Positions 54,148 through 64,000 of a DNA stretch of 64,000 bases are shown here, piece by piece (the first letter of the stretch is position 1; the number at the start of each line of letters is the position of its first letter). This stretch comes from Flavobacteriales bacterium. Lineage in GTDB: Bacteria > Bacteroidota > Bacteroidia > Flavobacteriales_F > PHOS-HE28. Both the position numbers and the translations under genes were made by a program. Where the stretch lies: positions 372,001 to 436,000 of the forward strand of contig JADJLR010000002.1 of NCBI GenBank assembly GCA_016710015.1, given 5' to 3'. Below the pieces are notes generated by a model that saw only the letters and a program-made list of their open reading frames with translations, was not told the origin of the DNA and made no database searches.

Positions 54148-57100
54148 ATGCACACCCGATCCTGGCCACGCCTTGTCAGCGCTGCTACGCTTACCGTATG
54201 GCTCTTCACTGGATGCCGAGATCACGGAGTTGTTGCACCGGATGCGGCCTACACACCATACATCCCGGCCTTCACCGCAGGCCACATCAGCGCAACCTCC
54301 CCGATCCTGGTCCGCATCGCGGATGGTCAACAATGGCGCGATTCCTCCAATGCAGCGATCCAGGGCCTGTTCGACTTGAGCCCCTCGGTAAAGGGAAGCG
54401 TGACGTGGAAAGACCAGAGTACACTCGCCTTTGTGCCGAACGAACGCCTTCAGCAAGAGGAAACCTATACCGTCACCTTTCACCTTGGGGATCTGATCGT
54501 GTTGCCCACAGGTTTGGATGATTTCCGATGGCAGGTCAACACGGTCCGCCAGAGCCTCGATGTGCGCGTGAGTGACATGCAGTCCCTTTCGGCGTCCGAC
54601 CTTACGTGGCAGCGGCTGATCGTCGCGGTGCATTCGGGCGATGTGATCGGAAAGGAGGTCGGCAGTTGCTTCACCGTTACACAAGGCGGACGAACGTTGG
54701 CCTTGAATTGGGTCCACGAACCGAACGGTCGTTTCCATACATTCTCCGTAGATAGTGTGCAGCGCGGCGAAACTGCCAGCACCGTAGAGATCAGCTGGAA
54801 CGGAAAGCGTATAGGTGCCGCAGAGGAAGGCATGCTCCCCTTTTCCGTTCCGGCCATCGGTGATCTGGCCTTGATCTCCGCGATCACGGATTCCGAAGGG
54901 GAACAGAGCGCGACCCTGCTCTTCTCCGATCCCTTGGATGCTTCACAGAACATGGATGGTTTGGTGGGCATATCCGGATCCGACGGGATCCGCCTTTCGG
55001 TGGAGGGGAACAAGCTGATGCTTTACCCAACCGAGCGCCTCAGCGGCGATCGGCAAGCTTATGTGGCGGCCGCCATCCGCAATGTGAACCGAAGACCACT
55101 GGGCAAGGACATCACGGTGGAACTCACCTTCGAGGAACTCAAACCGGCCGTTCGGATGGTCGGGAAAGGCGTGATCCTCCCCTCTTCTGATGGTCTAGTG
55201 ATGCCCTTCGAAGCCGTGAATCTCAAAGCGGTGGATGTACGCGTGGTGAAGATCTACGAAAGCAACATCACCCAATTCCTGCAACGCAATGCACTGGATG
55301 GCGCGAACGAATTGGCACGCGTTGGTCGACTCATCACACGCAAGACCATTCCGCTGAATACCGCCGATGCACCGGATCTGGGGCGCTGGAACACGTTCTA
55401 CTTGGATCTCGCCGAGCACATGAAGGCCGAACAAGGCGCGATCTATCGGGTGGAACTCTCCTTCACCCGAAAGCACTCCGTTTATCCGTGTACCAATGCC
55501 GATGACGCGACGGTCGAGCTGGAACGGGAACGCACTTGGGAAGAGGAACAGGCCGCCTACGATCAGGTCCAGGACTACTGGTATTACGACGACTACTATT
55601 ACGAGGACTACGACTATCGCGAACGCGAGGACCCGTGTACGCCTTCCTACTTCGCGAACAACCATTCCACGGCGCGCAACATCCTGGCCTCGGACCTGGG
55701 CTTGATCGCAAAGGGCGGCAACGATGGTTCCCTGTTGATCGCGGTGAGCGATCTACGGACCACTGCACCACTGTCTGGCGTGAAGCTGGATGTGTTGGAC
55801 CTCCAGCGCAAGAGCCTCGGCCAAGCCGTTACCGATGGAGAAGGACTGGCCACCTTTCCCAACAACACCCACAAGCCCTTCCTCGTGGTGGCCAGCAAAG
55901 GTAGCCAACGCGGCTATTTGCGGTTGGATGACGGATCCTCGCTTTCCGTAAGTGAATTCGATGTGCAGGGCGCTGCGATCGATCGCGGGCTGAAGGGTCT
56001 TCTGTACGGGGAACGCGGCGTTTGGCGTCCCGGTGATTCGCTCTACCTCGCTTTCATGTTACAAGATGCACAACACAAGCTCCCGAAGGATCATCCAGTG
56101 GTACTGGAGCTTACCGATCCCCGGGGCCGGATCGACCAGAAGCATGTGCGCACCGCATCGGTGAATGGCGTGTACGCATTCCGCATGGCGACCTCCACGG
56201 ATGCACCGACCGGCGTTTGGCATGCGCGGGTGGTGGTCGGTGGCACGAGCTTCCACAAGAGCCTTCGGATCGAAACCGTGAAACCGAATCGCCTCAAGAT
56301 CCACATGGACCTGGGCGAACGTTTGACCGTTGCGGATAGCAAAGGCGTTACCCTCCGCTCGATCTGGCTGCACGGCTCGCCCGCTAAAGGGCTCAAGGCA
56401 CGAGTCACCGTGACCATGTCTGCAGCCGCGCCGGTGTTCAAGGGTTTCAAGGAATTCACCTTCAACGATCTGCGGACCTCCGTTCCCCAAGAAGAACAAG
56501 TGGCATACGATGGTGTGTTGAACGACCAGGGCGAAACGCGTTTCGACATGGACTTGCAACCCGGACGGAACGCCCCAGCCATGGTGAATACGAACATCGT
56601 AACGCGCGTGTTCGAAGCCGGAGGTGATGCCAGCATGGATCGCACCTCGGTACCCTACTACCCGTATGTGAGCTACGCCGGGATCCGCCTCCCGGAAGCA
56701 TTCAACGCATGGGGTGGTCTGGTCACGGACACCACCTACCAATTCGCGATCGCCGCAGTGGATGCCCATGGCGCACCCCTTTCCGGACATGCCCTGAAAG
56801 CGCAAGTGTACAAGTTGAAACAGAATTGGTGGTGGGATGGCGATCTGGAAGGCGATGCCAATTACATCAGTTCGCCGAGCGTTGAATTGCGGCAGGAATT
56901 CGAGCTGGTGACCGATCCCAAAGGCCGAACGACGCTCAAGTTCCGGGTGGATCGTCCGGATTGGGGGCGTTTCGCTGTGCGCGTTTCCGATCCAGCTAGC
57001 GGACATTCAAGTGCCGTTCAATTGTACTTGGATTGGCCGGGTTGGGAGGGCCGCTCACGCCGCGAGGATCCCGACCAAGCCGCCAGACTCAGCTTCAACA

Positions 57101-59724
57101 GCGACAAGGAGAAGTACCATGTGGGAGACAACGCTACTTTGATCATCCCCTCCAGCGGAACCGGGCGCGCGTTGGTGAGCTTGGAAACGGGAAGTCGCTG
57201 TTTGGATGCGGTCTGGGTGGAGTTGAAGACGAAGGAAACACGGTATTCCTTCCCGGTGACCGCCGACATGGCACCGAACGTGTACGCGCACGTAACCGTC
57301 GTACAGCCACACGCACGCACGCTCAACGACCTGCCCATTCGGATGTACGGTGTGATCCCCATCCTAGTGGAAGATGCTGCAACACATCTCGCGCCCGTGA
57401 TCACCATGGCGAAGGAGGTGAAGACCGATGTGCCGTTCACAGTTGAAGTGAGCGAGCAGAACGGTGATCCCATGACCTATACGTTGGCCATTGTGGACGA
57501 AGGTCTGCTGGACCTTACCCGATCCAAGACACCCGATCCGTGGAACCACTTCTACGCCCGGGAAGCATTGGGTGTGCGCACCTGGGACCTCTATGATCAC
57601 GTGATAGGTGCGTTCGCGAAACAGATCGCACGAGTGTTGGCCTTGGGTGGTAGCGACGATGCCGGACCCGCGGAGAATGCCAAAGCCAACCGGTTCAAGC
57701 CAGTGGTGAGGTACGTGGGGCCCTTCACCTTGCAACGGGGAAAGAAGGCCAAGCATGAATTCACCATCGCCAATTACGTCGGATCCGTACGCGTGATGGT
57801 GGTTGCTACCGATGGCGACAAAGCGTACGGCAATGCGGAGAAGGCGGTCCCGGTGAAGAAGCCATTGATGGTGCTCGCCACACTCCCCCGAGTGCTTTCA
57901 CCCGGTGAGGTTGCTGATCTGCCCGTGACCGTCTTCGCCATGGATCCTAAAGTGAAGGACGTTCGCGTTCGCTTGGAACCGAATGAATTCCTGATCCCCG
58001 AAGGACCATTGGAGAAGACGATCCACTTCAGTTCCACCGGTGATCAAGTGGTCCGCTTCAAGGTTCGCGTGAAGGAAGCGATCGGTGTTGCGAAAGTGAA
58101 GGTGAGTGTTTCCGGTGCCGGAGAAAGCGCTTCCGAACGCATTGAATTGGATGTCCGTTTGCCGAATTTGCCTGCAACAGAAGTCACGGAAGTGTTACTG
58201 GAACCGGGTAAAAGTTGGAGTGCAGCACCTGTGCCTTTGGGTGTGGCAGGCACCAACAGTGCTTACTTGGAAGTGAGTACGATACCTCCTGTGGACCTCG
58301 GCCGGCGCCTACAGTATCTGGTGGATTATCCGCACGGATGTTTGGAACAGACCACGTCGAAGGTCTTCCCGCAACTCTACATCGGTAAGGTGATGGAACT
58401 GCCTGCGCGCTTCCAACAGAGCATGCGCGCCAATGTGGAAGCAGGGCTGCAAAAGATGGCGCAGTTCCAGCGAAGTGATGGATCCTTCAACTACTGGCCC
58501 GGTGGCGATCATTACGATGATTGGACATCGATCTATGCAGGGCACTTCATGGTAGAGGCCGAACGTGAAGGTCTGAAGACCGTGGGTCGCACCTTGCCGA
58601 ATTGGCTCGCCTATCAGCGGAAGGCTGCGCGGGACTGGCAGGCAAGACAGCAGAATGGTTGGTCGATCGAATCCACTCAGTTCATTCAGGCCTATCGCCT
58701 CTATGTGCTCGCGTTGGCCAAACACCCCGAACTGGCGGCGATGAATCGCTTGCGCGAACAAGGATCACTCAGCACACGCTCCCGTTGGATACTCGCCGCC
58801 GCCTACGCGCAGATCGGTCAATTGGATGCTGCAAAGAGGCTCACATTGGCCAGCGAACTTTCGATCCCGGCCTATTCGGAAATGGGATATACCTACGGCA
58901 GTGCGTTGCGTGACGAAGCCATGATCGCCCTCGCCTTGATGCACATGGACGAGACCGCCAAGGCAGCGGGAATGGTGCAACGCATTTCCAAGGACCTCAG
59001 TAGTGGTGGCTGGTACAGCACCCAGAGCACGGCATTCGCGCTGCTGGCTGTTGCCCGTTTTGCGGAGAAGAGCCAGTTGGACAAGGGCCTTTCCTTCAAA
59101 CTGGAACTTGAGGGCAAAGCCACCGACCGTTTCACCGAGAAAGCGATCAGCCGTGTTGAGCTCGCCACGCCGAATGGAAAGGACCACGTGAAGGTGACGA
59201 ACACCGGCAAGAACCTCCTGTACGTGCGTTTGGTCCGCAACGGAACGCCATTGGCCGGTGCAGAGGATCCCACATCGAGCGGGTTGAATATGCAGGTCGA
59301 ATACACGCTGATGGATGGTAAGCGTGTGGATCCCGCACGGATCGAACAAGGCACGGACTTCAAGGCCACGGTGCGCATCATGCATCCCGGGGTGGCAGCG
59401 AACTACCAGCAATTGGCGCTGACCAACGTCTTCCCTTCCGGTTGGGAGATCCGGAACAACCGCTTGGAGGGAAGTGAAGGGGCCATCGCCGCATCCAGTT
59501 ACACTTACCAGGATCTGCGCGATGATCGCGTGATGACCTACTTCGACCTCTGGCGTGGAAAGTCCGTGACCTATGAAGTGATGCTCAACGCAGCCTATAC
59601 CGGGCGCTACTATCTACCCGGTGCGTTCTGCGAAGCGATGTACGACCTTACGATCAATGCACGGACCATGGGTCGGTGGGTGGAAGTAGTGCCATCGGGC
59701 GAACCATCAGCGGCGCAACAGTGA
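54148..59724 (+). CDS. bacterial alpha-2-macroglobulin lipoprotein
   Basis: The ATG at 54148 gives a lipoprotein signal (VWLFTGC; Cys near residue 23), so the mature protein is lipid-anchored in the periplasm. At about 1858 residues it has the length of bacterial alpha-2-macroglobulins, which trap proteases that enter the periplasm. The thioester motif is CLEQ in DYPHGCLEQTTSKV at 58339-58350 (residue about 1398), the form seen in bacterial members such as E. coli YfhM. Macroglobulin-type modules precede it (for example VWRPGDSLYLAFMLQD). A Tyr/Asp-rich, acidic insert occurs at about residues 475-495. It is followed after 6 bp by pbpC, the known partner gene in other bacteria. Confidence 0.9.
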   Translation: MHTRSWPRLVSAATLTVWLFTGCRDHGVVAPDAAYTPYIPAFTAGHISATSPILVRIADGQQWRDSSNAAIQGLFDLSPSVKGSVTWKDQSTLAFVPNERLQQEETYTVTFHLGDLIVLPTGLDDFRWQVNTVRQSLDVRVSDMQSLSASDLTWQRLIVAVHSGDVIGKEVGSCFTVTQGGRTLALNWVHEPNGRFHTFSVDSVQRGETASTVEISWNGKRIGAAEEGMLPFSVPAIGDLALISAITDSEGEQSATLLFSDPLDASQNMDGLVGISGSDGIRLSVEGNKLMLYPTERLSGDRQAYVAAAIRNVNRRPLGKDITVELTFEELKPAVRMVGKGVILPSSDGLVMPFEAVNLKAVDVRVVKIYESNITQFLQRNALDGANELARVGRLITRKTIPLNTADAPDLGRWNTFYLDLAEHMKAEQGAIYRVELSFTRKHSVYPCTNADDATVELERERTWEEEQAAYDQVQDYWYYDDYYYEDYDYREREDPCTPSYFANNHSTARNILASDLGLIAKGGNDGSLLIAVSDLRTTAPLSGVKLDVLDLQRKSLGQAVTDGEGLATFPNNTHKPFLVVASKGSQRGYLRLDDGSSLSVSEFDVQGAAIDRGLKGLLYGERGVWRPGDSLYLAFMLQDAQHKLPKDHPVVLELTDPRGRIDQKHVRTASVNGVYAFRMATSTDAPTGVWHARVVVGGTSFHKSLRIETVKPNRLKIHMDLGERLTVADSKGVTLRSIWLHGSPAKGLKARVTVTMSAAAPVFKGFKEFTFNDLRTSVPQEEQVAYDGVLNDQGETRFDMDLQPGRNAPAMVNTNIVTRVFEAGGDASMDRTSVPYYPYVSYAGIRLPEAFNAWGGLVTDTTYQFAIAAVDAHGAPLSGHALKAQVYKLKQNWWWDGDLEGDANYISSPSVELRQEFELVTDPKGRTTLKFRVDRPDWGRFAVRVSDPASGHSSAVQLYLDWPGWEGRSRREDPDQAARLSFNSDKEKYHVGDNATLIIPSSGTGRALVSLETGSRCLDAVWVELKTKETRYSFPVTADMAPNVYAHVTVVQPHARTLNDLPIRMYGVIPILVEDAATHLAPVITMAKEVKTDVPFTVEVSEQNGDPMTYTLAIVDEGLLDLTRSKTPDPWNHFYAREALGVRTWDLYDHVIGAFAKQIARVLALGGSDDAGPAENAKANRFKPVVRYVGPFTLQRGKKAKHEFTIANYVGSVRVMVVATDGDKAYGNAEKAVPVKKPLMVLATLPRVLSPGEVADLPVTVFAMDPKVKDVRVRLEPNEFLIPEGPLEKTIHFSSTGDQVVRFKVRVKEAIGVAKVKVSVSGAGESASERIELDVRLPNLPATEVTEVLLEPGKSWSAAPVPLGVAGTNSAYLEVSTIPPVDLGRRLQYLVDYPHGCLEQTTSKVFPQLYIGKVMELPARFQQSMRANVEAGLQKMAQFQRSDGSFNYWPGGDHYDDWTSIYAGHFMVEAEREGLKTVGRTLPNWLAYQRKAARDWQARQQNGWSIESTQFIQAYRLYVLALAKHPELAAMNRLREQGSLSTRSRWILAAAYAQIGQLDAAKRLTLASELSIPAYSEMGYTYGSALRDEAMIALALMHMDETAKAAGMVQRISKDLSSGGWYSTQSTAFALLAVARFAEKSQLDKGLSFKLELEGKATDRFTEKAISRVELATPNGKDHVKVTNTGKNLLYVRLVRNGTPLAGAEDPTSSGLNMQVEYTLMDGKRVDPARIEQGTDFKATVRIMHPGVAANYQQLALTNVFPSGWEIRNNRLEGSEGAIAASSYTYQDLRDDRVMTYFDLWRGKSVTYEVMLNAAYTGRYYLPGAFCEAMYDLTINARTMGRWVEVVPSGEPSAAQQ

Positions 59725-59730
59725 TCGCCG

Positions 59731-62049
59731 ATGGGATCCGGTAGGCGCAAGGTGTTGATCACCATCGCTGCCTTTGGTGTGCTCTTCGTTTGGGCGCGTT
59801 GGGGACCGATGGACCCCTTGTTTCAGAAACCCCGAAGCACCGTTCTGCTGGACCGGGACGGAGACTTGCTCGGTGCCACGGTGGCGTTGGATGGTCAGTG
59901 GCGCATGCCTCCGAGCGATTCGGTACCGCATCGTTTCGAAACGTGTTTGCTCGCTTTCGAGGATCGGCACTTCCGCTCCCACCCCGGCATCCACCTTCCT
60001 TCACTGATCCGTGCGGCAAAACAGAATTGGCATGCCGGTCGCATCGTCAGCGGGGGAAGTACGATCACCATGCAAGTCGCACGCATGGCCCATGGCGATC
60101 GGCCGCGAACGGTCTGGAACAAGGCGGTGGAGATTTGCGCGGCTTTGCGCTACGAGGTCCGGTTTTCGAAGGACTCCATCCTTGCGCTGTATGCTGCCAA
60201 CGCGCCATTCGGCGGGAATGTGGTCGGACTTGAGGCCGCTGCTTGGCGCTGGTTCGGTCGATCACCGGACCAACTGGGTTGGGCCGAATGTGCCGCACTC
60301 GCCGTGCTCCCCAACGCACCGGCACGGATCCATCCGGCACGGCAACGCGATGCACTACGCGACAAACGTGATCGCTTGCTGGAGTACTTGCGCGATACCG
60401 GAGTACTCGATAGCATGACCTGTTCGCTGGCCCGTGCAGAACCCCTCCCGGAGCGACCGATCGACCTACCCCGATCGGCTCCGCACGCCCTAGCGACCTT
60501 GGAGTTATCCGGTCATCGTGGCCAGCGCATCACCAGTACGCTCGACCCGGATCTACAGCGCCGCGTCACCGCGATCGCCGACCGACATGGACCGATCCTT
60601 CGTGCGAACGAAGTACACAACGCGGCAGTGCTCATTCTCGATGTACCCAGCGGAAAGGTCCTCGCCTATATCGGCAACCTTCCGCAAACCTCGGCCGAAC
60701 ATGCTGGAGAAGTCGACATCATCCAAGCCCGACGTAGCACTGGAAGCTTGTTGAAACCCTTCCTCTATGCGGACATGCTGCAATGCGGCGAAATGATGCC
60801 CGACCAGCTTGTTGCCGATCTGCCCACGCATTACCAAGGCTTCTCACCCAAGAACTTCGACGCCCGGTTCGACGGTGCTGTACCAGCGGCAGCCGCACTC
60901 GCCCGCTCGCTCAACGTTCCAGCCGTGCGTGCATTACACCGCCATGGCATTGAACGCACCTTGCGCATGCTACGCGCCATGGGACTGGAACATGTGGACC
61001 GTACGGCCGAGAACTATGGCCTTTCGTTGATCATCGGTGGTGCGGAAAGCACACTTTGGGAACTCACCGGCGCATTCGCCTCCATGGCGCGGACGGTTCT
61101 TGTTCCATCGGAAGTAGAACCAGTCCATGCGCCGCAGCTTGTGGAAGGCGAGTACGCTTCGGCTACCTCAGCGGTTCTTTCAGCAGCATCCGCATACCAT
61201 ACGATCCAAGCCCTGCATGCGGTACACCGCCCAGGCTCGGAATCTGGCTGGCAGTATTTCGCGGATCCGAAATACATCGCTTGGAAGTCCGGAACCAGTT
61301 TTGGCCACCGCGATGCTTGGGCCATCGGGTTCACCGACCGGTTCGCTGTCGGAGTGTGGACGGGGAATGCAGATGGTGAAGGCCGGCCCGGACATACGGG
61401 TACGTTGGCCGCAGCGCCGATGCTCTTCGACGTGTTCGACCTGTTGCCCAATGGTCACGGGTTCGACACGCCATTCGATGGCATGGAACGCACTGCGGTC
61501 TGCCGAGCCACTGGATTCCGCGCTGGTCCGGATTGTCTCCCTGTCGATACGCTTTGGGTGATCCGCGAAAGCGAACGCACAGCACCGTGCCCCTATCATC
61601 ATCGCATTTTGGTGAATGCAACGGAGGATCACCAAGTTGGTCCGGACGCGCATGGACATTGGGTGAATTGGTTCTCCCTTCCACCGGCCATGGAACACTA
61701 CTACCGAAAGGTCCATCCAGAGTACCGACCACTGCCGCCTGCCCCAAGTGGTCCGCGCGAAACCCCCATGGAACTGATCTACCCAGGCCCCGATGCACGC
61801 ATCCACATCCCGGTGCAACTGGATGGAACCTTTGCCCAGGTGGTACTGATGGCCGCACATCGCGATCCATCTGCTCTCTTGAACTGGGACTTGGATGGCG
61901 AATTCGTAGGACGCACACAGAGTGAACATGAACTCGTAGTGGATCTGGTCACCGGGCCGCACCGATTAACTTTGACCGATCAGCAAGGTCTTTCGTTGAC
62001 CGCCACTTTCCACGTGGTCCGAAGCGACACCCAGCAGCAGAACGAATGA
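59731..62049 (+). CDS. pbpC: penicillin-binding protein 1C
   Basis: A class A PBP of 772 residues. One N-terminal membrane segment (VLITIAAFGVLFVWARW) anchors it. The transglycosylase domain has the catalytic Glu in LAFEDRHFRSHPG and the GGSTITMQVAR motif. The transpeptidase domain has the SxxK serine in RRSTGSLLKPF, SLN in LARSLNVPAV and KSGTS near residue 515. A C-terminal BiPBP-type domain follows (about 680-772). It starts 6 bp behind the alpha-2-macroglobulin gene; pbpC-A2M pairing is conserved in many Gram-negative bacteria and is read as wall repair coupled to protease trapping. Stop overlaps the next start as ATGA. Confidence 0.94.
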   Translation: MGSGRRKVLITIAAFGVLFVWARWGPMDPLFQKPRSTVLLDRDGDLLGATVALDGQWRMPPSDSVPHRFETCLLAFEDRHFRSHPGIHLPSLIRAAKQNWHAGRIVSGGSTITMQVARMAHGDRPRTVWNKAVEICAALRYEVRFSKDSILALYAANAPFGGNVVGLEAAAWRWFGRSPDQLGWAECAALAVLPNAPARIHPARQRDALRDKRDRLLEYLRDTGVLDSMTCSLARAEPLPERPIDLPRSAPHALATLELSGHRGQRITSTLDPDLQRRVTAIADRHGPILRANEVHNAAVLILDVPSGKVLAYIGNLPQTSAEHAGEVDIIQARRSTGSLLKPFLYADMLQCGEMMPDQLVADLPTHYQGFSPKNFDARFDGAVPAAAALARSLNVPAVRALHRHGIERTLRMLRAMGLEHVDRTAENYGLSLIIGGAESTLWELTGAFASMARTVLVPSEVEPVHAPQLVEGEYASATSAVLSAASAYHTIQALHAVHRPGSESGWQYFADPKYIAWKSGTSFGHRDAWAIGFTDRFAVGVWTGNADGEGRPGHTGTLAAAPMLFDVFDLLPNGHGFDTPFDGMERTAVCRATGFRAGPDCLPVDTLWVIRESERTAPCPYHHRILVNATEDHQVGPDAHGHWVNWFSLPPAMEHYYRKVHPEYRPLPPAPSGPRETPMELIYPGPDARIHIPVQLDGTFAQVVLMAAHRDPSALLNWDLDGEFVGRTQSEHELVVDLVTGPHRLTLTDQQGLSLTATFHVVRSDTQQQNE

Positions 62050-62561
62050 AGTGGCCCCTTTTCCTCCTGTTCATCTTTCCAACTTTCGCGCTATTCGCCC
62101 AACCCGATACGCTCTGGGTGCCGGATCACGGCGTGTTGAAGCCCTATGGCGTAACCTACGATCCGGTGCGGATGGATGCCCAGTACAAGCGGATCGGCCG
62201 ATTCGTTCAGGATACAGGGCGTATTGCGGTGGAGATGGACTACAAGCGCGGCTTCCCATCCGGGGTGTTCCGTGCTTTCTATCCGGATGGTCGCCCGTTG
62301 ATCTTCGCGGTGTACGGCTGGAAAACGCTCCACGGCGATTGGACCGAGTATGCCGAGGACGGTAGCGTATCCTTGAAAGGACAATACCGCCAAGGGCTGC
62401 GTGATGGTCCTTGGGCCTTCCGAAAGGACGAGGTCCTGGGCCACTACAAGAAGGGACAGAAACACGGCGAGTGGAAATACTACGCGAATGGCATCACTAT
62501 ACGTACGGAGAAGTACAAGAGGGGCAGCCTGAAGCGGAAGCGCAACTTCGACCGCAATTGA
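62046..62561 (+). CDS. secreted MORN-repeat protein (YwqK-like)
   Basis: The signal peptide MKWPLFLLFIFPTFALFAQ is followed by about 150 residues with MORN-type repeats: YKRGFPSGVFRAFYPDGRP, TLHGDWTEYAEDGSV, GLRDGPWAFRKDEV, GQKHGEWKYYANG. Such repeats occur in secreted or envelope proteins of Bacteroidota and in YwqK-family antitoxin-like proteins; no partner toxin gene is seen here. The ATG overlaps the pbpC stop (ATGA), so the protein is made together with PBP1C. Function is unknown. Confidence 0.75.
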   Translation: MKWPLFLLFIFPTFALFAQPDTLWVPDHGVLKPYGVTYDPVRMDAQYKRIGRFVQDTGRIAVEMDYKRGFPSGVFRAFYPDGRPLIFAVYGWKTLHGDWTEYAEDGSVSLKGQYRQGLRDGPWAFRKDEVLGHYKKGQKHGEWKYYANGITIRTEKYKRGSLKRKRNFDRN

Positions 62562-62635
62562 CAACCTTGCACGACATTTCTATCCCTTCGGGGCAACCTG
62601 GCACGCGTTTGGCGCGTTCCAAAGCTTTACAGCCC

Positions 62636-64000
62636 ATGCATAGCCGTTTCCTCTTTCTGCGTCACCACGCCGTGATCGCCCTGTTAGCGCTTCCATTTCT
62701 TAGCACTGCTCAGCACGACGATCCACTCACCAGCGGAAAGATCGGATCCTTGCTCTACCACATTGACCGCATGTACGTGGATGATGTGGACAAACAGAAG
62801 TTGGTGGATGCCGCCATCGTGAGCATGCTGGAAGAACTCGATCCGCATTCCATCTATATCCCGAAGGAGGACCTGGACGAAGTGAACGAACCCTTGAAAG
62901 GAAACTTCGAGGGAGTTGGCATTCAGTTCAACATCGTGCGCGATACCATCTACGTGGTGGATGCCATTGCAGGGGGCCCTTCCGAACGTATCGGCATACG
63001 TGCCGGTGATCGCGTAGTGACCATAGACCAAGAGAACGCTGCGGGTATGAACTTCAAGAACAGCGATGTGATGAAGCGGCTCCGGGGCAAAAAAGGCACG
63101 AAGGTGGATGTCACGATCCTGCGGAAAGGGACCTCCACTCCATTGGATTTCACCATCACCCGGGACAAGATCCCCATCTACAGCGTGGAAGCCAGTTATA
63201 TGGCAAAACCCGGCGTGGGCTACATCAAGGTGAGTCGTTTCAGTGCCACCACCATGAAGGAGTTCCGCGAACATCTTTCCGAATTGAAAGAAACAGGTAT
63301 GAAGGACCTGATCCTGGACCTGCAAGGGAATGGTGGTGGCTATCTCCGCACCGCCATCGAAATGGCCGACGAATTCCTCGGGGACCGCAAGCTGGTGGTG
63401 TACACCGAAGGACGGACCTCCCCGCGCGAAGACACGTACTCCACGAAGGAAGGTCTATTCGAGAAAGGCCGGTTGGTGGTGTTGGTGGATGAAGGCTCCG
63501 CAAGTGCCAGCGAGATCGTCAGCGGTGCGATCCAGGACTGGGACCGTGGCTTGATCATTGGCCGCCGCAGTTTCGGGAAAGGTCTGGTGCAACGACCGGT
63601 CATGCTCTCCGACGGTTCAGCTGTGCGCCTTACGGTATCGCGCTATTACACCCCATCGGGTCGGTCCATCCAAAAGTCCTATGAGAATGGTGTGGAAGCC
63701 TATCAGCGGGAAAAGATCGAGCGCCTACGCAAAGGCGAACTCACCTCTGCGGATAGCATCCATGCGGCAGACACCGTGAAATATTACACCATGAACAAGC
63801 GCGTGGTTTATGGCGGTGGCGGGATCATGCCGGATGTGTTCGTGCCGATCGATACCACGCTGAGCTCGGAGTACTTCGGTCAGTTGGTACGCAAGGGCAT
63901 CCTCAACACCTTCGCTCTGGAATTCGTGGACAAGGAGCGGGCGAAGTTGCTACAGCGCTACACCGATATCGATGCCTTCATCCACGAATTCCATGTGGAT
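62636..64000 (+). CDS. ctpA: S41-family C-terminal processing protease (CtpA-like), cut by the window edge
   Basis: The ATG at 62636 opens a frame of 455 codons that reaches the window end at 64000 without a stop. A signal peptide (MHSRFLFLRHHAVIALLALP..STA) is followed by the S41 N-terminal helix region, a PDZ domain (about 80-160: GVGIQFNIVRDTIYVV, GIRAGDRVVTIDQ) and the protease domain. The catalytic Ser lies in DEGSASASEIVSG and the Lys in RRSFGKGLVQRPV. It is a periplasmic protease that trims C-termini of envelope proteins; in Gram-negative bacteria such proteases control peptidoglycan hydrolases. The last part is missing. Confidence 0.88.
   Translation, partial: MHSRFLFLRHHAVIALLALPFLSTAQHDDPLTSGKIGSLLYHIDRMYVDDVDKQKLVDAAIVSMLEELDPHSIYIPKEDLDEVNEPLKGNFEGVGIQFNIVRDTIYVVDAIAGGPSERIGIRAGDRVVTIDQENAAGMNFKNSDVMKRLRGKKGTKVDVTILRKGTSTPLDFTITRDKIPIYSVEASYMAKPGVGYIKVSRFSATTMKEFREHLSELKETGMKDLILDLQGNGGGYLRTAIEMADEFLGDRKLVVYTEGRTSPREDTYSTKEGLFEKGRLVVLVDEGSASASEIVSGAIQDWDRGLIIGRRSFGKGLVQRPVMLSDGSAVRLTVSRYYTPSGRSIQKSYENGVEAYQREKIERLRKGELTSADSIHAADTVKYYTMNKRVVYGGGGIMPDVFVPIDTTLSSEYFGQLVRKGILNTFALEFVDKERAKLLQRYTDIDAFIHEFHVD

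Noticed and set aside
62046..62561. Toxin-antitoxin module based on the YwqK-like repeats
   Set aside because: No toxin-like gene lies nearby, and the protein has a secretion signal, so MORN-type envelope protein is the safer name.

Overview
The window is a stretch of a Bacteroidota chromosome, most likely an uncultured, GC-rich member of the Flavobacteriales. The lineage rests on several signs: type IX secretion (T9SS) type A sorting domains on secreted proteins, a Rho factor with a long disordered insert, DUF4199 and DUF5723 family proteins, an Mpl-type muropeptide ligase, TAnnTTTG -7 promoter elements sitting very close to start codons, and an absence of clear Shine-Dalgarno sequences. No rRNA, tRNA, CRISPR array, prophage or plasmid gene was found.

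Layout. 0-9 kb is housekeeping: rho, a DUF4199 membrane protein, mpl, a metallo-beta-lactamase-fold hydrolase, a truncated T9SS gene end, comEC, a 60-residue membrane protein and an RlmI-type rRNA methyltransferase. 8.85-12.5 kb is an accessory island: a 93-bp repeat present on both sides, an AT-richer T9SS beta-propeller gene, and decayed IS630-type and IS3-type transposases. 12.5-26.1 kb is a run of minus-strand surface genes: a giant Cys-rich repeat protein (about 2636 residues once a frameshift is repaired), a beta-helix protein, an 821-residue T9SS protein, a DUF5723 protein and a lipoprotein. A PAS-LuxR regulator and a SpoIID-domain protein follow. 28.4-30.7 kb carries lpxB (frameshifted), a small membrane protein and surE.

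30.8-46.6 kb is dominated by glycan synthesis. An asparagine-synthase-like amidotransferase with a GT2 glycosyltransferase lies on the minus strand. A second amidotransferase with a GT4 glycosyltransferase opens a plus-strand cluster of export protein (Wza), tyrosine autokinase (Wzc), RmlC-type epimerase, WecA/MraY-like initiating transferase and lytic transglycosylase. Between them lie ridA, a DoxX protein, an esterase, a membrane protein and lpdA. uvrA and a LOG-family gene follow. 50.4-64.0 kb is an envelope block: two proteins with SPOR-like tails, an alpha-2-macroglobulin lipoprotein, penicillin-binding protein 1C, a MORN-repeat protein and an S41 (CtpA-like) protease cut by the window edge.

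Quality note. Three otherwise conserved genes (the MBL hydrolase, lpxB and the giant T9SS gene) each appear to carry a single-base indel. This suggests residual assembly error, although slippage in the giant repeat gene would also be biologically plausible. I see no clear undescribed defence or mobile system. The most unusual parts are the repeat-expanded surface protein with an identical 78-residue tandem unit, the 93-bp repeat around the accessory island, and the SPOR/A2M/PBP1C envelope block.
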